NCBI GenBank assembly: GCA_020853405.1
Contig: JADYYZ010000152.1
Span: forward strand, 1-9,442
Direction: 5' to 3'
Source: Acetobacteraceae bacterium
GTDB lineage: Bacteria > Pseudomonadota > Alphaproteobacteria > Acetobacterales > Acetobacteraceae
DNA length: 9,442 nucleotides
Of this stretch, positions 1 through 6,814 are shown in pieces. Under the pieces are notes generated by a model. The model ran no database searches, had not been told where the DNA came from, and was given only the letters and a program-made list of their open reading frames with translations. The first letter of the stretch is position 1, and each line of letters starts with the position of its first letter. The position numbers and the translations under genes are program-made.

Positions 1-526
1 CCAGCACCTTGGCCGCGGTGTCGTGCATGTCGAGATGCGGCAGCGTCTTGTAGCCGCACGCGACCGTGGCGAGTTGAACGAGGCGCGGCGAGAGGTTGGC
101 GTGCATGTCGAGGCTGACGCCGATCGGCGTATCGCCGACCGCGGCGCGCGCTGCCTCGAGAATATCGGTGTCGGGCGTCGGCCGGTGCACGGTCGCCAGC
201 GCCCCGTGCAGCGAGAGATAGACCGCATCCCAGCGCGATCCGCGAAGATCGCGATCGAGCTCCGCAAGGAATGCATCGAACAGCGCATCATCCATCGGCC
301 CGCCAGGTTCGGCGGCGGCACAGCGCAGCACGCTGACCTCCCAGTCGGGCCGGTTCGCGGCGAACGCGGCAACCGCCCCGGGCTCGGTCGGCGTGCCGGC
401 GAAGGTTTCCAGGACGCAAGGCCCGCGCAGCCATTCCTTCGCCTCGAAATCCGCGCGCACCGTCGGCAGCGGCGAGAACGAGTTCACCTCGAGCCAGAGC
501 CGCGCGACGGCCATACGCTTCTTCAT
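1..526 (-). CDS. M81 family metallopeptidase (MlrC-like), N-terminal part, truncated by window edge
   Basis: An open frame reads leftward from ATG at 526 to the window edge without a stop (175 codons). The product matches the N-terminal domain of M81/MlrC peptidases. Near the start is an E-V-N-S-F-S segment (residues 13-18). Then come an S-L-H-G-A motif with His107, a D-M-H-A-N motif with Asp140 and His142, and a L-P-H-L-D-M motif with His164. In the family, the D-x-H pair and the following His form the zinc site. Characterised MlrC of sphingomonads cleaves linearised microcystin and similar small peptides. Family members are usually close to 490 residues, so about two thirds is missing here. 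No signal peptide is visible, so it is probably cytoplasmic. An alternative ATG lies at 514. It is divergent from a dipeptide-type ABC importer, which suggests it processes the imported peptide (inference). The substrate cannot be predicted. Confidence 0.88.
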   Translation of the reverse strand, partial: MKKRMAVARLWLEVNSFSPLPTVRADFEAKEWLRGPCVLETFAGTPTEPGAVAAFAANRPDWEVSVLRCAAAEPGGPMDDALFDAFLAELDRDLRGSRWDAVYLSLHGALATVHRPTPDTDILEAARAAVGDTPIGVSLDMHANLSPRLVQLATVACGYKTLPHLDMHDTAAKVL

Positions 527-542
527 GTGCCTGCCTGTTGCA

Positions 543-570
543 TTGACGCTGGCGGGGAGTGTCGTAGAGT
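543..570 (+). promoter_or_regulatory. Candidate promoter for the peptide ABC importer operon
   Basis: TTGACG at 543-548 and TAGAGT at 565-570 are separated by 16 bp and fit a sigma-70 promoter facing the importer operon, with a start near 577. An alternative -10 is TACAAT at 588-593, five of six matches but with no good -35. The divergent peptidase gene starts only 95 bp from the importer start, so both promoters share this region. Confidence 0.35.
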
Positions 571-580
571 CTGCATCCCG

Positions 581-590
581 ATACGTATAC
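581..590. promoter_or_regulatory. Candidate operator: overlapping ATACGTAT / GTATAC palindromes
   Basis: ATACGTAT (581-588) and GTATAC (585-590) are overlapping perfect palindromes in an A+T-rich patch that stands out from the G+C-rich surroundings; ATGCAT follows at 595-600. GTATAC is the core of many operators for GntR regulators with FCD domains, though only the right flank (AAT) matches the usual extended form. The site lies just downstream of the predicted importer start and on the predicted start of the divergent peptidase, so one repressor could control both. No regulator gene is in the window. Confidence 0.3.
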
Positions 591-591
591 A

Positions 592-622
592 ATTATGCAT
601 TGCGCAGTCACGGAGGAGTCAA
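592..622 (-). promoter_or_regulatory. Candidate promoter for the M81 peptidase gene
   Basis: On the minus strand, TTGACT (plus positions 617-622) serves as a -35 element and CATAAT (592-597) as a -10. Each matches the sigma-70 consensus at five of six bases. The 19 bp spacer is longer than ideal. Transcription would start near 585, inside the ATACGTAT palindrome, leaving a leader of roughly 58 bases. Prediction from sequence only. Confidence 0.35.
612..618 (+). promoter_or_regulatory. Shine-Dalgarno site fixing the substrate-binding protein start
   Basis: GGAGGAG ends three bases before ATG 622 and is the strongest ribosome binding site in the window, although the spacing is short. It favours ATG 622 over the in-frame upstream ATG at 595, which would add nine residues before the twin-arginine signal. 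Confidence 0.6.
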
Positions 623-2217
623 TGTCGTCGGACGCATCACGGCGAACCATCCTGCGTCTGGCTGCCGCCGCGCCGGCGATGGCGCTGCCGTTCGGCGGCG
701 CCGGCGCCCAGCAGGCGCGCCGCGGCGGCACGCTGGTCAGCCTGATCTCGCCCGAACCGCCGACCCTGATGCTGGGCATCAACCAGACCACGCCGGCGGC
801 GATCGCCGGCGGCAAGATCTATGAAAGCCTGCTGCGCTACGATTTCGACCTGAAGCCGATGCCGGGCCTGGCACGGAGCTGGACCATCTCGCCCGACGGC
901 AGGACCTACAGTTTCGAGCTCCAGCAGAACGTGAAGTGGCACGATGGCAGGCCGTTCACCGCCGACGACGTGGTGTTCAGCGCCGACGTCTACCTGAAGG
1001 AGACGCACCCGCGCTCGCGCCCCGTCTTCCTCCGCTGCGAGGAGATCAGCGCCGCCGGCCCGCACACCGTGGTCTTCCGGCTGAAGGAGCCGTTCGCGCC
1101 GTTCATCATGCTGTGGGAGCCATCCACCGCGCCGATCGTGCCGAAGCACATCTATGAAGGCACCGATTTCCGCCGCAACCCAGCCAACCAGACACCGATC
1201 GGAACCGGACCGTTCCGGCTCAGGGAATGGGTGCGCGGGTCGAACATCGAGATGGCACGCAACCCCGACTACTGGCAGCCCGGCAGGCCGTACCTCGATG
1301 GCATCTCCTATCGCGTGATGCCCGATGCCAGCGCCCGCGTCGTCGCCATGGAGACCGAACAGGCGCATCTTGCCGCCTTCGCCGACATCGAGACCTTCGA
1401 GGTGCCGCGGCTGAAGGCGCTGCCGTTCCTCGAGATGACGACCAGGGGATACGAGTATCTCGCGCAGATGGTCTGGATCGACTTCAACCTGCGCGAGCCG
1501 CCGATGAACGATGTGCGCTTCCGCCGCGCGGTCTACCACGCGATCGACCGCGACGCGCTGCGCGAGCGGGTGTTCTCGGGCCTTGGCAAGCTCGCGACCG
1601 GGCCGATCCACTCCTCCATCCCGCACTACGACCCGGACGTGCCGCGCTACGACTACGACCCGCGCCGGGCGGAGGCGCTGCTCGACGCGATGGGGCTCCG
1701 CCGCGGCGCCGATGGGGTCAGGGTGAGGGTGACGCTCGACAACCTTCCCTATGGCGAGGTCTACAGCCGGCTTTCCGAGTTCGTCCGGCAGTCGCTGGCC
1801 CGCGTCGGCATCGATGCCACGATCCGCCGCGGCGATGTCGCCACCTGGGGCAATCGCGTGCGCAACTGGGACTACCAGATGACGGCGATCGTGCTGAGCC
1901 AGCTCGGCCACCCGGCACTCGGGGTCTCGCGCCTCTACATCTCCGGCAATATCCGCAAGGGCGTGCTGTTCAGCAACACCGGCGGCTATTCCAACCCGGA
2001 AATCGACCGCCTGTTCGACGAGGCGGCGGTCGAGGTCGACCCGCAGCGCCGCCAGGCGCTTTATGGCAGCATCCAGAAGACTCTGGTCACCGACGTGCCG
2101 GTGGCCTGGCTGCTGGAGCTGGAGTTCCCGACCTTCATCAACCGCCGCTTCCACAATGTCGTGACATCGGCGATCGGCGTGCGCGACAATTTCGCCGATG
2201 CCTGGATGCAGGCATGA
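622..2217 (+). CDS. ABC transporter substrate-binding protein, family 5 (peptide/nickel type), Tat-exported
   Basis: This 531-residue periplasmic protein captures the ligand for the importer encoded just downstream. The N-terminus S-R-R-T-I-L-R (residues 6-12) followed by an Ala-rich hydrophobic stretch and A-G-A before Gln30 fits a twin-arginine signal peptide. No lipobox Cys is present, so it should be soluble rather than a lipoprotein. The mature part has the family-5 hallmarks: L-A-R-S-W-T with S-P-D-G-R-T-Y (83-96), V-K-W-H-D-G-R-P-F-T-A-D-D-V (104-117) and P-I-G-T-G-P-F (192-198). A later stretch reads N-D-V-R-F-R-R-A-V-Y-H-A-I-D-R. Length is normal for DppA/OppA-like proteins. Peptides are the commonest ligands, but relatives bind nickel, opines, oligosaccharides or antibiotics, and sequence alone does not settle which. 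The divergent M81 peptidase argues for a peptide or amide-containing ligand. Confidence 0.95.
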   Translation: MSSDASRRTILRLAAAAPAMALPFGGAGAQQARRGGTLVSLISPEPPTLMLGINQTTPAAIAGGKIYESLLRYDFDLKPMPGLARSWTISPDGRTYSFELQQNVKWHDGRPFTADDVVFSADVYLKETHPRSRPVFLRCEEISAAGPHTVVFRLKEPFAPFIMLWEPSTAPIVPKHIYEGTDFRRNPANQTPIGTGPFRLREWVRGSNIEMARNPDYWQPGRPYLDGISYRVMPDASARVVAMETEQAHLAAFADIETFEVPRLKALPFLEMTTRGYEYLAQMVWIDFNLREPPMNDVRFRRAVYHAIDRDALRERVFSGLGKLATGPIHSSIPHYDPDVPRYDYDPRRAEALLDAMGLRRGADGVRVRVTLDNLPYGEVYSRLSEFVRQSLARVGIDATIRRGDVATWGNRVRNWDYQMTAIVLSQLGHPALGVSRLYISGNIRKGVLFSNTGGYSNPEIDRLFDEAAVEVDPQRRQALYGSIQKTLVTDVPVAWLLELEFPTFINRRFHNVVTSAIGVRDNFADAWMQA

Positions 2218-2231
2218 GCGCGTGAGCGCGC
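2218..2231 (+). other. Small G+C-only intercistronic hairpin
   Basis: GCGCG (2218-2222) and CGCGC (2227-2231) form a perfect 5 bp stem with a TGAG loop immediately after the binding-protein stop codon, in the 45 bp gap before the first permease. No T-tract follows. Such hairpins after binding-protein genes can protect the upstream message from 3' decay; that role is inference and the stem is short. Confidence 0.3.
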
Positions 2232-2262
2232 GGCCGGGCGTGCCGGTGCCAAGAGGCCACCA

Positions 2263-3240
2263 GTGCAGCGACTGAGCTACATCGCGCGCCGGGTGCTGAA
2301 GGGGTTCGTCGTCCTTGTCGGCATCATCGTCCTCAGTTTCGTGCTGGTGCGGCTGGCGCCCGGCGATCCGGCTACCGTGATTGCGGGCGAAGCGGGCGCG
2401 GCGGACGAGCTCTTCCTTGCCCAGCTCCGCCAGGAGTTCGGGCTCGACCAGCCGCTGGCGACGCAGCTCGGCATCTACCTCAAGGCCGTGCTGAGCATGG
2501 ATCTCGGCTTCTCCTATCGCCAGCAGCGGCCGGTGCTGGAAGTGCTCGGCGAGAAACTGCCGGCGACGCTGCTGCTGACCGGTGCCGCCTTCGTGCTGTC
2601 GCTGCTGGCCGGCGTGGTGCTGGGGGTGCTGGCGTCGATGCGGGTCGGGAAATGGTCGGATTCCGTGATCACCGTCATCGCGCTGTTCTTCTACGCGACT
2701 CCCATCTTCTGGGTCGGGCTGATGGGAATCCTGCTGTTCTCGGTGAAGTTCGGGTGGTTTCCCGCTTACGGCATGTACACCATCGGCGCCAACCTCAGCG
2801 GGCTTGAAGCGGCGGGGGACGTGCTCTGGCACCTGGTGCTGCCGGCAACCACGCTCGCGCTGTTCCACATGGCCGTCTATGCCCGCATGACCCGCGCCTC
2901 GATGCTTGAAGTGCGGGACCTGGATTTCGTCAGGACCGCGCGCGCCAAGGGCCTCGGGGAACGGCGCATCGTGGTGCGGCACGTGCTGCGCAACGCCGTG
3001 CTGCCGGTGGTCACGATCGCTGGCGTCAAGGCCGGCTACCTGGTCGGCGGCTCGATCGTGGTCGAGACCGTGTTCGCCTGGCCCGGCATCGGCCGCGTCG
3101 CGTTCGAGGCGGTGATGCAGCGCGACTACAACGTGCTGCTCGGCGTGTTCGTGCTGACCTCGGCCATGGTGATCCTGGTCAACCTCGCGACCGACGTGCT
3201 GTACACCTTCATCGACCCGCGTATCGAGCTGGCGGCGTAG
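2263..3240 (+). CDS. ABC transporter permease, DppB-type
   Basis: This 325-residue inner-membrane protein would form half of the translocation pore. It starts at GTG 2263, preceded by AAGAGG six bases upstream. The start is typical DppB/OppB: one membrane helix (about 12-30), then L-V-R-L-A-P-G-D-P-A (28-37) and a periplasmic region. Further hydrophobic segments lie near 101-124, 135-160, 188-206, 244-268 and 292-316, giving six in total. The ATPase-contacting EAA loop is clear at about 224-248, including A-R-A-K-G and ending N-A-V-L-P. The protein ends F-I-D-P-R-I, as family members do. It lies 45 bp after the binding-protein gene and 1 bp before the second permease gene. Ligand specificity is not predictable from the permease. 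Confidence 0.95.
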   Translation: MQRLSYIARRVLKGFVVLVGIIVLSFVLVRLAPGDPATVIAGEAGAADELFLAQLRQEFGLDQPLATQLGIYLKAVLSMDLGFSYRQQRPVLEVLGEKLPATLLLTGAAFVLSLLAGVVLGVLASMRVGKWSDSVITVIALFFYATPIFWVGLMGILLFSVKFGWFPAYGMYTIGANLSGLEAAGDVLWHLVLPATTLALFHMAVYARMTRASMLEVRDLDFVRTARAKGLGERRIVVRHVLRNAVLPVVTIAGVKAGYLVGGSIVVETVFAWPGIGRVAFEAVMQRDYNVLLGVFVLTSAMVILVNLATDVLYTFIDPRIELAA

Positions 3241-3241
3241 C

Positions 3242-4093
3242 ATGGAGACCCCCGGCTTTCGCGGGTTCTGGCGGCGATTCGCGCGCAACAAGGGGGCGGT
3301 GATCGGGCTTTTCCTGCTGCTGGCCACCATCGCGATGGCCGTGCTCGGGCCGATCCTGCTGCCGGAAAGCCCGTGGGAGATGGCGGGGCGGCCGTTCCTG
3401 CCGCCGTTCGGGGCCGAGTTCCCGCTCGGCACCGATACGCTGGGCCGCGACATCCTGGCCGGCATCGTGCACGGCGCGCGCGTGTCGCTTGCCATCGGCG
3501 TGATCGCGACCGTGGTCGCGGTGGCGCTCGGCGTGGTCGTCGGCGCCGGCGCCGGGTTCTTCGGCGGCTGGATCGACGACCTGCTGATGCGCTTCACCGA
3601 GTTCTTCCAGACCATCCCGAGTTTCGTGTTCGCGGTGCTGCTGGTCGCGATCTTCACGCCCAGCATCGCCTCGATCGTCGTCGCGATCGCGGTCGTCAGC
3701 TGGCCGCCGGTGGCCCGCCTGGTGCGCGGCGAGTTCCTGTCGCTGCGCACGCGCGAATTCGTGCAGGCATCGGTGGTGCAGGGGCAGTCCGACCTGCACA
3801 TCATCTTCGTGCAGATCCTGCCGAACGCACTCTCGCCGATCATCGTCGCGGCGTCGCTGATGGTCGCGACCGCGATCCTGACCGAATCGGCGCTCAGTTT
3901 CCTCGGCCTCGGCGATCCCAACCTGATGAGCTGGGGCTACATGATCGGGGCGGCGCGCACGGTGATCCGCACCGCCTGGTGGATGAGTTTCTTCCCCGGC
4001 CTTGCCATCGTGCTGACCGTGCTGGCGCTGAACCTGGTCGGCGAGGGCCTGAGCGATGCCCTGAACCCTCGCCTTGCACGGGGCGGGCGATGA
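3242..4093 (+). CDS. ABC transporter permease, DppC-type
   Basis: This 283-residue inner-membrane protein is the partner of the preceding permease. ATG 3242 follows that gene's TAG by one base and has no clear ribosome binding site, so translation is probably coupled. An N-terminal helix (about 19-40) is followed by the DppC/OppC signature P-L-G-T-D-T-L-G-R-D (61-70) and H-G-A-R-V-S-L (77-83). Membrane segments follow at about 85-105, 125-155, 198-222 and 248-268. The EAA loop spans about 173-199 and ends Q-I-L-P-N-A-L-S-P, with Gln where His is more usual. A-L-S-F-L-G-L-G (217-224) is also characteristic. The stop codon overlaps the ATPase start as ATGA. Confidence 0.95.
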   Translation: METPGFRGFWRRFARNKGAVIGLFLLLATIAMAVLGPILLPESPWEMAGRPFLPPFGAEFPLGTDTLGRDILAGIVHGARVSLAIGVIATVVAVALGVVVGAGAGFFGGWIDDLLMRFTEFFQTIPSFVFAVLLVAIFTPSIASIVVAIAVVSWPPVARLVRGEFLSLRTREFVQASVVQGQSDLHIIFVQILPNALSPIIVAASLMVATAILTESALSFLGLGDPNLMSWGYMIGAARTVIRTAWWMSFFPGLAIVLTVLALNLVGEGLSDALNPRLARGGR

Positions 4094-5829
4094 GCGCGGG
4101 CGAGGCTGCTTCACTGGTCGAGGTCAGGAACCTCTCGATCGCGCTGCCGGCGGGTGCCGACCGCGCGCTTGCCGTCGATGATGTCAGTTTCGACATCCGC
4201 CAGGGCGAGATCCTCTGCATCGTCGGCGAATCGGGTTCGGGCAAGTCGCTGACCGCGGCGGCGATCATGCGCATCCTGCCGCTCGCGGTCCGCGTGCGCG
4301 GGGGCGAGGTCCGCATCGCGGGAACGGACCTGCTGCGGCTGCCGGAGGCCGAGATGCGGCGCTGGCGCGGTGCGCGGATCGGCATGGTGTTCCAGGAGCC
4401 GATGACCGCGCTCAACCCGCTGATGCGGATCGGCCGCCAGATCGAGGAGGTGCTGGAGAGCCACGCCGTGATGGCGGCGGCGGCGCGGCGCGGCCGCGTC
4501 GGCGAGCTGCTGCGCGCGGTCAATCTGCCCTCGCCCGAGCTGCTGGCCGAGGCCTACCCGTTCCGGCTGTCGGGCGGGCAGCGCCAGCGCGTGATGATCG
4601 CGATGGCGCTGGCGCTGAACCCAGCCCTGCTGATCGCCGACGAGCCGACCACCGCGCTCGACGTGACGACGCAGAAGCAGATCCTGCAACTGCTGCAGTC
4701 GCTGCAGCGCGAGCGCAGGATGGGGGTGCTGTTCATCACCCACGATTTCGGCGTGGTCGCCGACATCGCTGACCGCGTCGCGGTGATGCAGCACGGCAGG
4801 ATCGTCGAGCAGGGCACCGCCGGCGCCATCCTTGAGGCGCCGCAGCACCCCTATACGCGGAGCCTGATCGCCGCAGTGCCGCGGCTGGAGGCGCGACGCC
4901 AGGGCTGCTTCACCCGGCCCCTGCTTGCGGTGAAGGACATCAGCCGCACCTTCGTCTCGGGCGCCGGCCTGTTCGTGGCGCGGCGCGTCGTGCCGGCGGT
5001 CAGGCAGGTGAGCCTTGCGATCGCCGAGGGCGAGACGCTGGGGGTGGTCGGCGAATCGGGCTCGGGCAAGTCGACGCTCGGGCGCCTGATCATCCGCCTG
5101 GTCAAGGCCGACGGCGGCAGCGTCGAGTTCGCGGGCGCAGACTTCCTGAAGGCGAGGCCGGCCCGGCTGAAGGCGCTCCGGGCCAGCGTGCAGATGATCT
5201 TCCAGGATCCCTATGCGTCGCTGAACCCGCGCCGCACGGTGCGCCAGATCCTGACCGAGGGCCAGACCTGCCACGGCGTGCCGGCCGCCGAGGCGCTCGA
5301 TCGTGCGCGAAGCCTGCTTGCCCTGGTCGGGATGGAGGAAGCCGTGCTCGGCCGCTACCCGCACGAGTTCTCGGGTGGCCAGCGCCAGCGCATCGGCATC
5401 GCGCGGGCGCTGGCGTTGCGGCCGCGGCTGATCATCGCCGACGAACCGGTCTCGGCGCTCGATGTGTCGGTGCAGGCCCAGGTGCTCGATCTGCTGAAGG
5501 ATGTCCGCCAGCGCTTCGGGCTGGCGATGCTGTTCATCACCCACGACCTGCGCGTTGCAGCCCAGGTCTCGGACCGGATCGCGGTGATGCAGAATGGCGA
5601 GATCGTCGAAACCGGCCCGACCGCGGCGATCTTCCAATCACCCGCGCACGCCTATACGCGCGAGCTGCTCGATGCGATTCCCGGCCGCCACTGGCGACCC
5701 GCACTGGGCAGCACGGCGGCCGACGCAGCGCAGGCTGGGGCAGCGCAGGCTGGGGCAGCGCAGGCTGGGGCAGCGCAGGCTGGGGCAGCGCAGGCTGGGG
5801 CCGCGCAACCCGCCGCCCCGGAAGCATGA
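4090..5829 (+). CDS. Dipeptide-type ABC transporter ATPase with two fused nucleotide-binding domains (DppD-DppF type)
   Basis: This 579-residue cytoplasmic protein would power the importer by itself, replacing the usual separate DppD and DppF subunits, as in GsiA-like fusions. The start overlaps the permease stop (ATGA). Domain 1 has Walker A G-E-S-G-S-G-K-S (46-53), Q-loop Gln102, signature L-S-G-G-Q (160-164), Walker B ending in Asp184-Glu185, and switch His218. Domain 2 has Walker A 321-328, Gln372, signature F-S-G-G-Q (427-431), Asp451-Glu452 and His485. Both sites therefore look catalytically complete. An H-P-Y-T-R motif (253-257) ends domain 1, but the Cys-rich tail often found after it in DppD/OppD is absent. 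The last 35 or so residues are an Ala-Gly-Gln tail encoded by a tandem repeat, beyond the normal family end near residue 535. Confidence 0.95.
   Translation: MSAGEAASLVEVRNLSIALPAGADRALAVDDVSFDIRQGEILCIVGESGSGKSLTAAAIMRILPLAVRVRGGEVRIAGTDLLRLPEAEMRRWRGARIGMVFQEPMTALNPLMRIGRQIEEVLESHAVMAAAARRGRVGELLRAVNLPSPELLAEAYPFRLSGGQRQRVMIAMALALNPALLIADEPTTALDVTTQKQILQLLQSLQRERRMGVLFITHDFGVVADIADRVAVMQHGRIVEQGTAGAILEAPQHPYTRSLIAAVPRLEARRQGCFTRPLLAVKDISRTFVSGAGLFVARRVVPAVRQVSLAIAEGETLGVVGESGSGKSTLGRLIIRLVKADGGSVEFAGADFLKARPARLKALRASVQMIFQDPYASLNPRRTVRQILTEGQTCHGVPAAEALDRARSLLALVGMEEAVLGRYPHEFSGGQRQRIGIARALALRPRLIIADEPVSALDVSVQAQVLDLLKDVRQRFGLAMLFITHDLRVAAQVSDRIAVMQNGEIVETGPTAAIFQSPAHAYTRELLDAIPGRHWRPALGSTAADAAQAGAAQAGAAQAGAAQAGAAQAGAAQPAAPEA
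5726..5800 (+). repeat. Tandem repeat, 15 bp x 5, coding for the ATPase C-terminal tail
   Basis: The unit CAGCGCAGGCTGGGG occurs five times with no mismatch, followed by a degenerate sixth copy (5801-5815). It is read in frame inside the ATPase gene and gives five A-Q-A-G-A units. Because 15 is a multiple of three, gain or loss of copies would change tail length without a frameshift. The perfect identity suggests recent expansion by replication slippage or unequal recombination. Confidence 0.97.
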
Positions 5830-5881
5830 TGCCGGACCTGGTCCCCCGGGGCCGACGCGCGCCGGCGCCGGGGGGCGCGGC
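5830..5881. other. Convergent intergenic gap, no clear terminator
   Basis: This 52 bp G+C-rich spacer separates the ends of two converging transcription units. It contains CCCCGGGG and GGCGCC-type self-complementary runs and an imperfect bulged stem between about 5852 and 5882. There is no T-tract on either strand, so a classical intrinsic terminator cannot be called. Confidence 0.4.
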
Positions 5882-6814
5882 CTACGCCGCCAGTTTCTGC
5901 ACCGGCGCCAACCGCGCGCCCGTGGCATCGAACGCGGCGAACAGCGCGCTTTCCTGCTCCGGCCACAGCGCGACATGCGGTGGGCGGATGGTCTTCCAGC
6001 CGGAATGGCCGGTGTGCCGGGCCATCAGGCTGCGCAGGCCGCTGATCAGCGGCACGCTGGTCACCGCGCGGCGGGTTGCGCTCAGCACCACCTGCGCGGC
6101 ATCGCCATCGGCCGTGCCAGGCGCGGCATAGACCCGCGCGCCATAGGCGCTGTTCACGTTCGAGGCAGCGGTGATGCAGCCGGCGCCGCCGGCGGCCAGC
6201 ATGCGCGTCAGGAACTCGTCGGAGCCGGCATACACCTCGAACCCGTCGCGGGCGAAGGCGTCGGCCATCGCCTGCATGTTGTCGAAGTCGCCCGAGGAAT
6301 CCTTGACACCCTTGATCACGGCCGGGAATGCCTTCAGCAGCCGCCCGATCAGGTCGAGGCTGAACGGCACCGCCGACTGCTGCGGGAAGTTGTAGAGATA
6401 GATCTTCGTCGCGCCCCCGGTGCGGTTGACCAGCTCGCTGAAGAACGCGAACAGCCCGTCATCGCTCGGGTTCTTGTAGTAGAAGGGCGGCAGCACCAGC
6501 ACGCCCGGGCAGCCGAGCTTGCCGGCCGCCTTGGTCAGGGCGACGCTGTCGGTCAGCGCCGCGCAGCCGGCGCCGGGCAGCAGGCGGGCGGCCGCGATCC
6601 CGCCGGCGACCACGCCTTCCATGATGGCGATGCGTTCGGCGACCGAGAAACTGGTGGCCTCGCCGGTGGTGCCGAGGATGCCAAGGCTGTTGCAGCCATT
6701 GGCCAGCAGCCAGCGGCAATGGGCGGCCATGCGCGCGATGTCGGGCGTGAGGTCGGGCAGCATCGGCGTAAGCACGGCGGCATTCACGCCGCCATAGATC
6801 GCATTCTTCATCAT
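5882..6814 (-). CDS. DapA-superfamily aldolase/lyase (dihydrodipicolinate synthase / N-acetylneuraminate lyase family), substrate unknown
   Basis: This 310-residue product is a class I aldolase-type TIM barrel that should form a Schiff base with a keto acid such as pyruvate. Visible motifs are G-T-T-G-E (48-52), P-F-Y-Y (110-113), Y-N-F-P (141-144, Tyr141 the general acid/base) and G-V-K-D-S-S-G (169-175, Lys171 the Schiff-base lysine). In E. coli dihydrodipicolinate synthase the residue two after YNxP is Arg138, which holds the substrate carboxylate. Here it is Gln146, so a lysine-biosynthesis role is unlikely and the gene should not be called dapA. Other members act on sialic acid, 2-keto-3-deoxy sugar acids or hydroxy-oxoglutarate. 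The start ATG 6814 overlaps the YcgN-family stop (ATGA), and AAGGA lies about nine bases upstream. It converges on the ABC operon. Confidence 0.9.
   Translation of the reverse strand: MMKNAIYGGVNAAVLTPMLPDLTPDIARMAAHCRWLLANGCNSLGILGTTGEATSFSVAERIAIMEGVVAGGIAAARLLPGAGCAALTDSVALTKAAGKLGCPGVLVLPPFYYKNPSDDGLFAFFSELVNRTGGATKIYLYNFPQQSAVPFSLDLIGRLLKAFPAVIKGVKDSSGDFDNMQAMADAFARDGFEVYAGSDEFLTRMLAAGGAGCITAASNVNSAYGARVYAAPGTADGDAAQVVLSATRRAVTSVPLISGLRSLMARHTGHSGWKTIRPPHVALWPEQESALFAAFDATGARLAPVQKLAA

Noticed and set aside
637..3921. Very long open frame (1094 codons) on the minus strand opposite the importer genes
   Set aside because: It is antisense to three clearly recognised genes, its product is rich in His, Arg, Asp and Gln with no recognisable domain, and long antisense frames are expected in such G+C-rich DNA.
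4111..5637. 508-codon minus-strand frame opposite the ATPase gene
   Set aside because: Its composition mirrors the antisense of the ABC ATPase motifs; no domain is recognisable and the plus strand is unequivocally coding.
5726..5800. Tandem array considered as a CRISPR or origin iteron array
   Set aside because: The units are contiguous with no spacers, sit inside a coding frame and are 15 bp of G+C-rich codons; no cas or replication gene is nearby.
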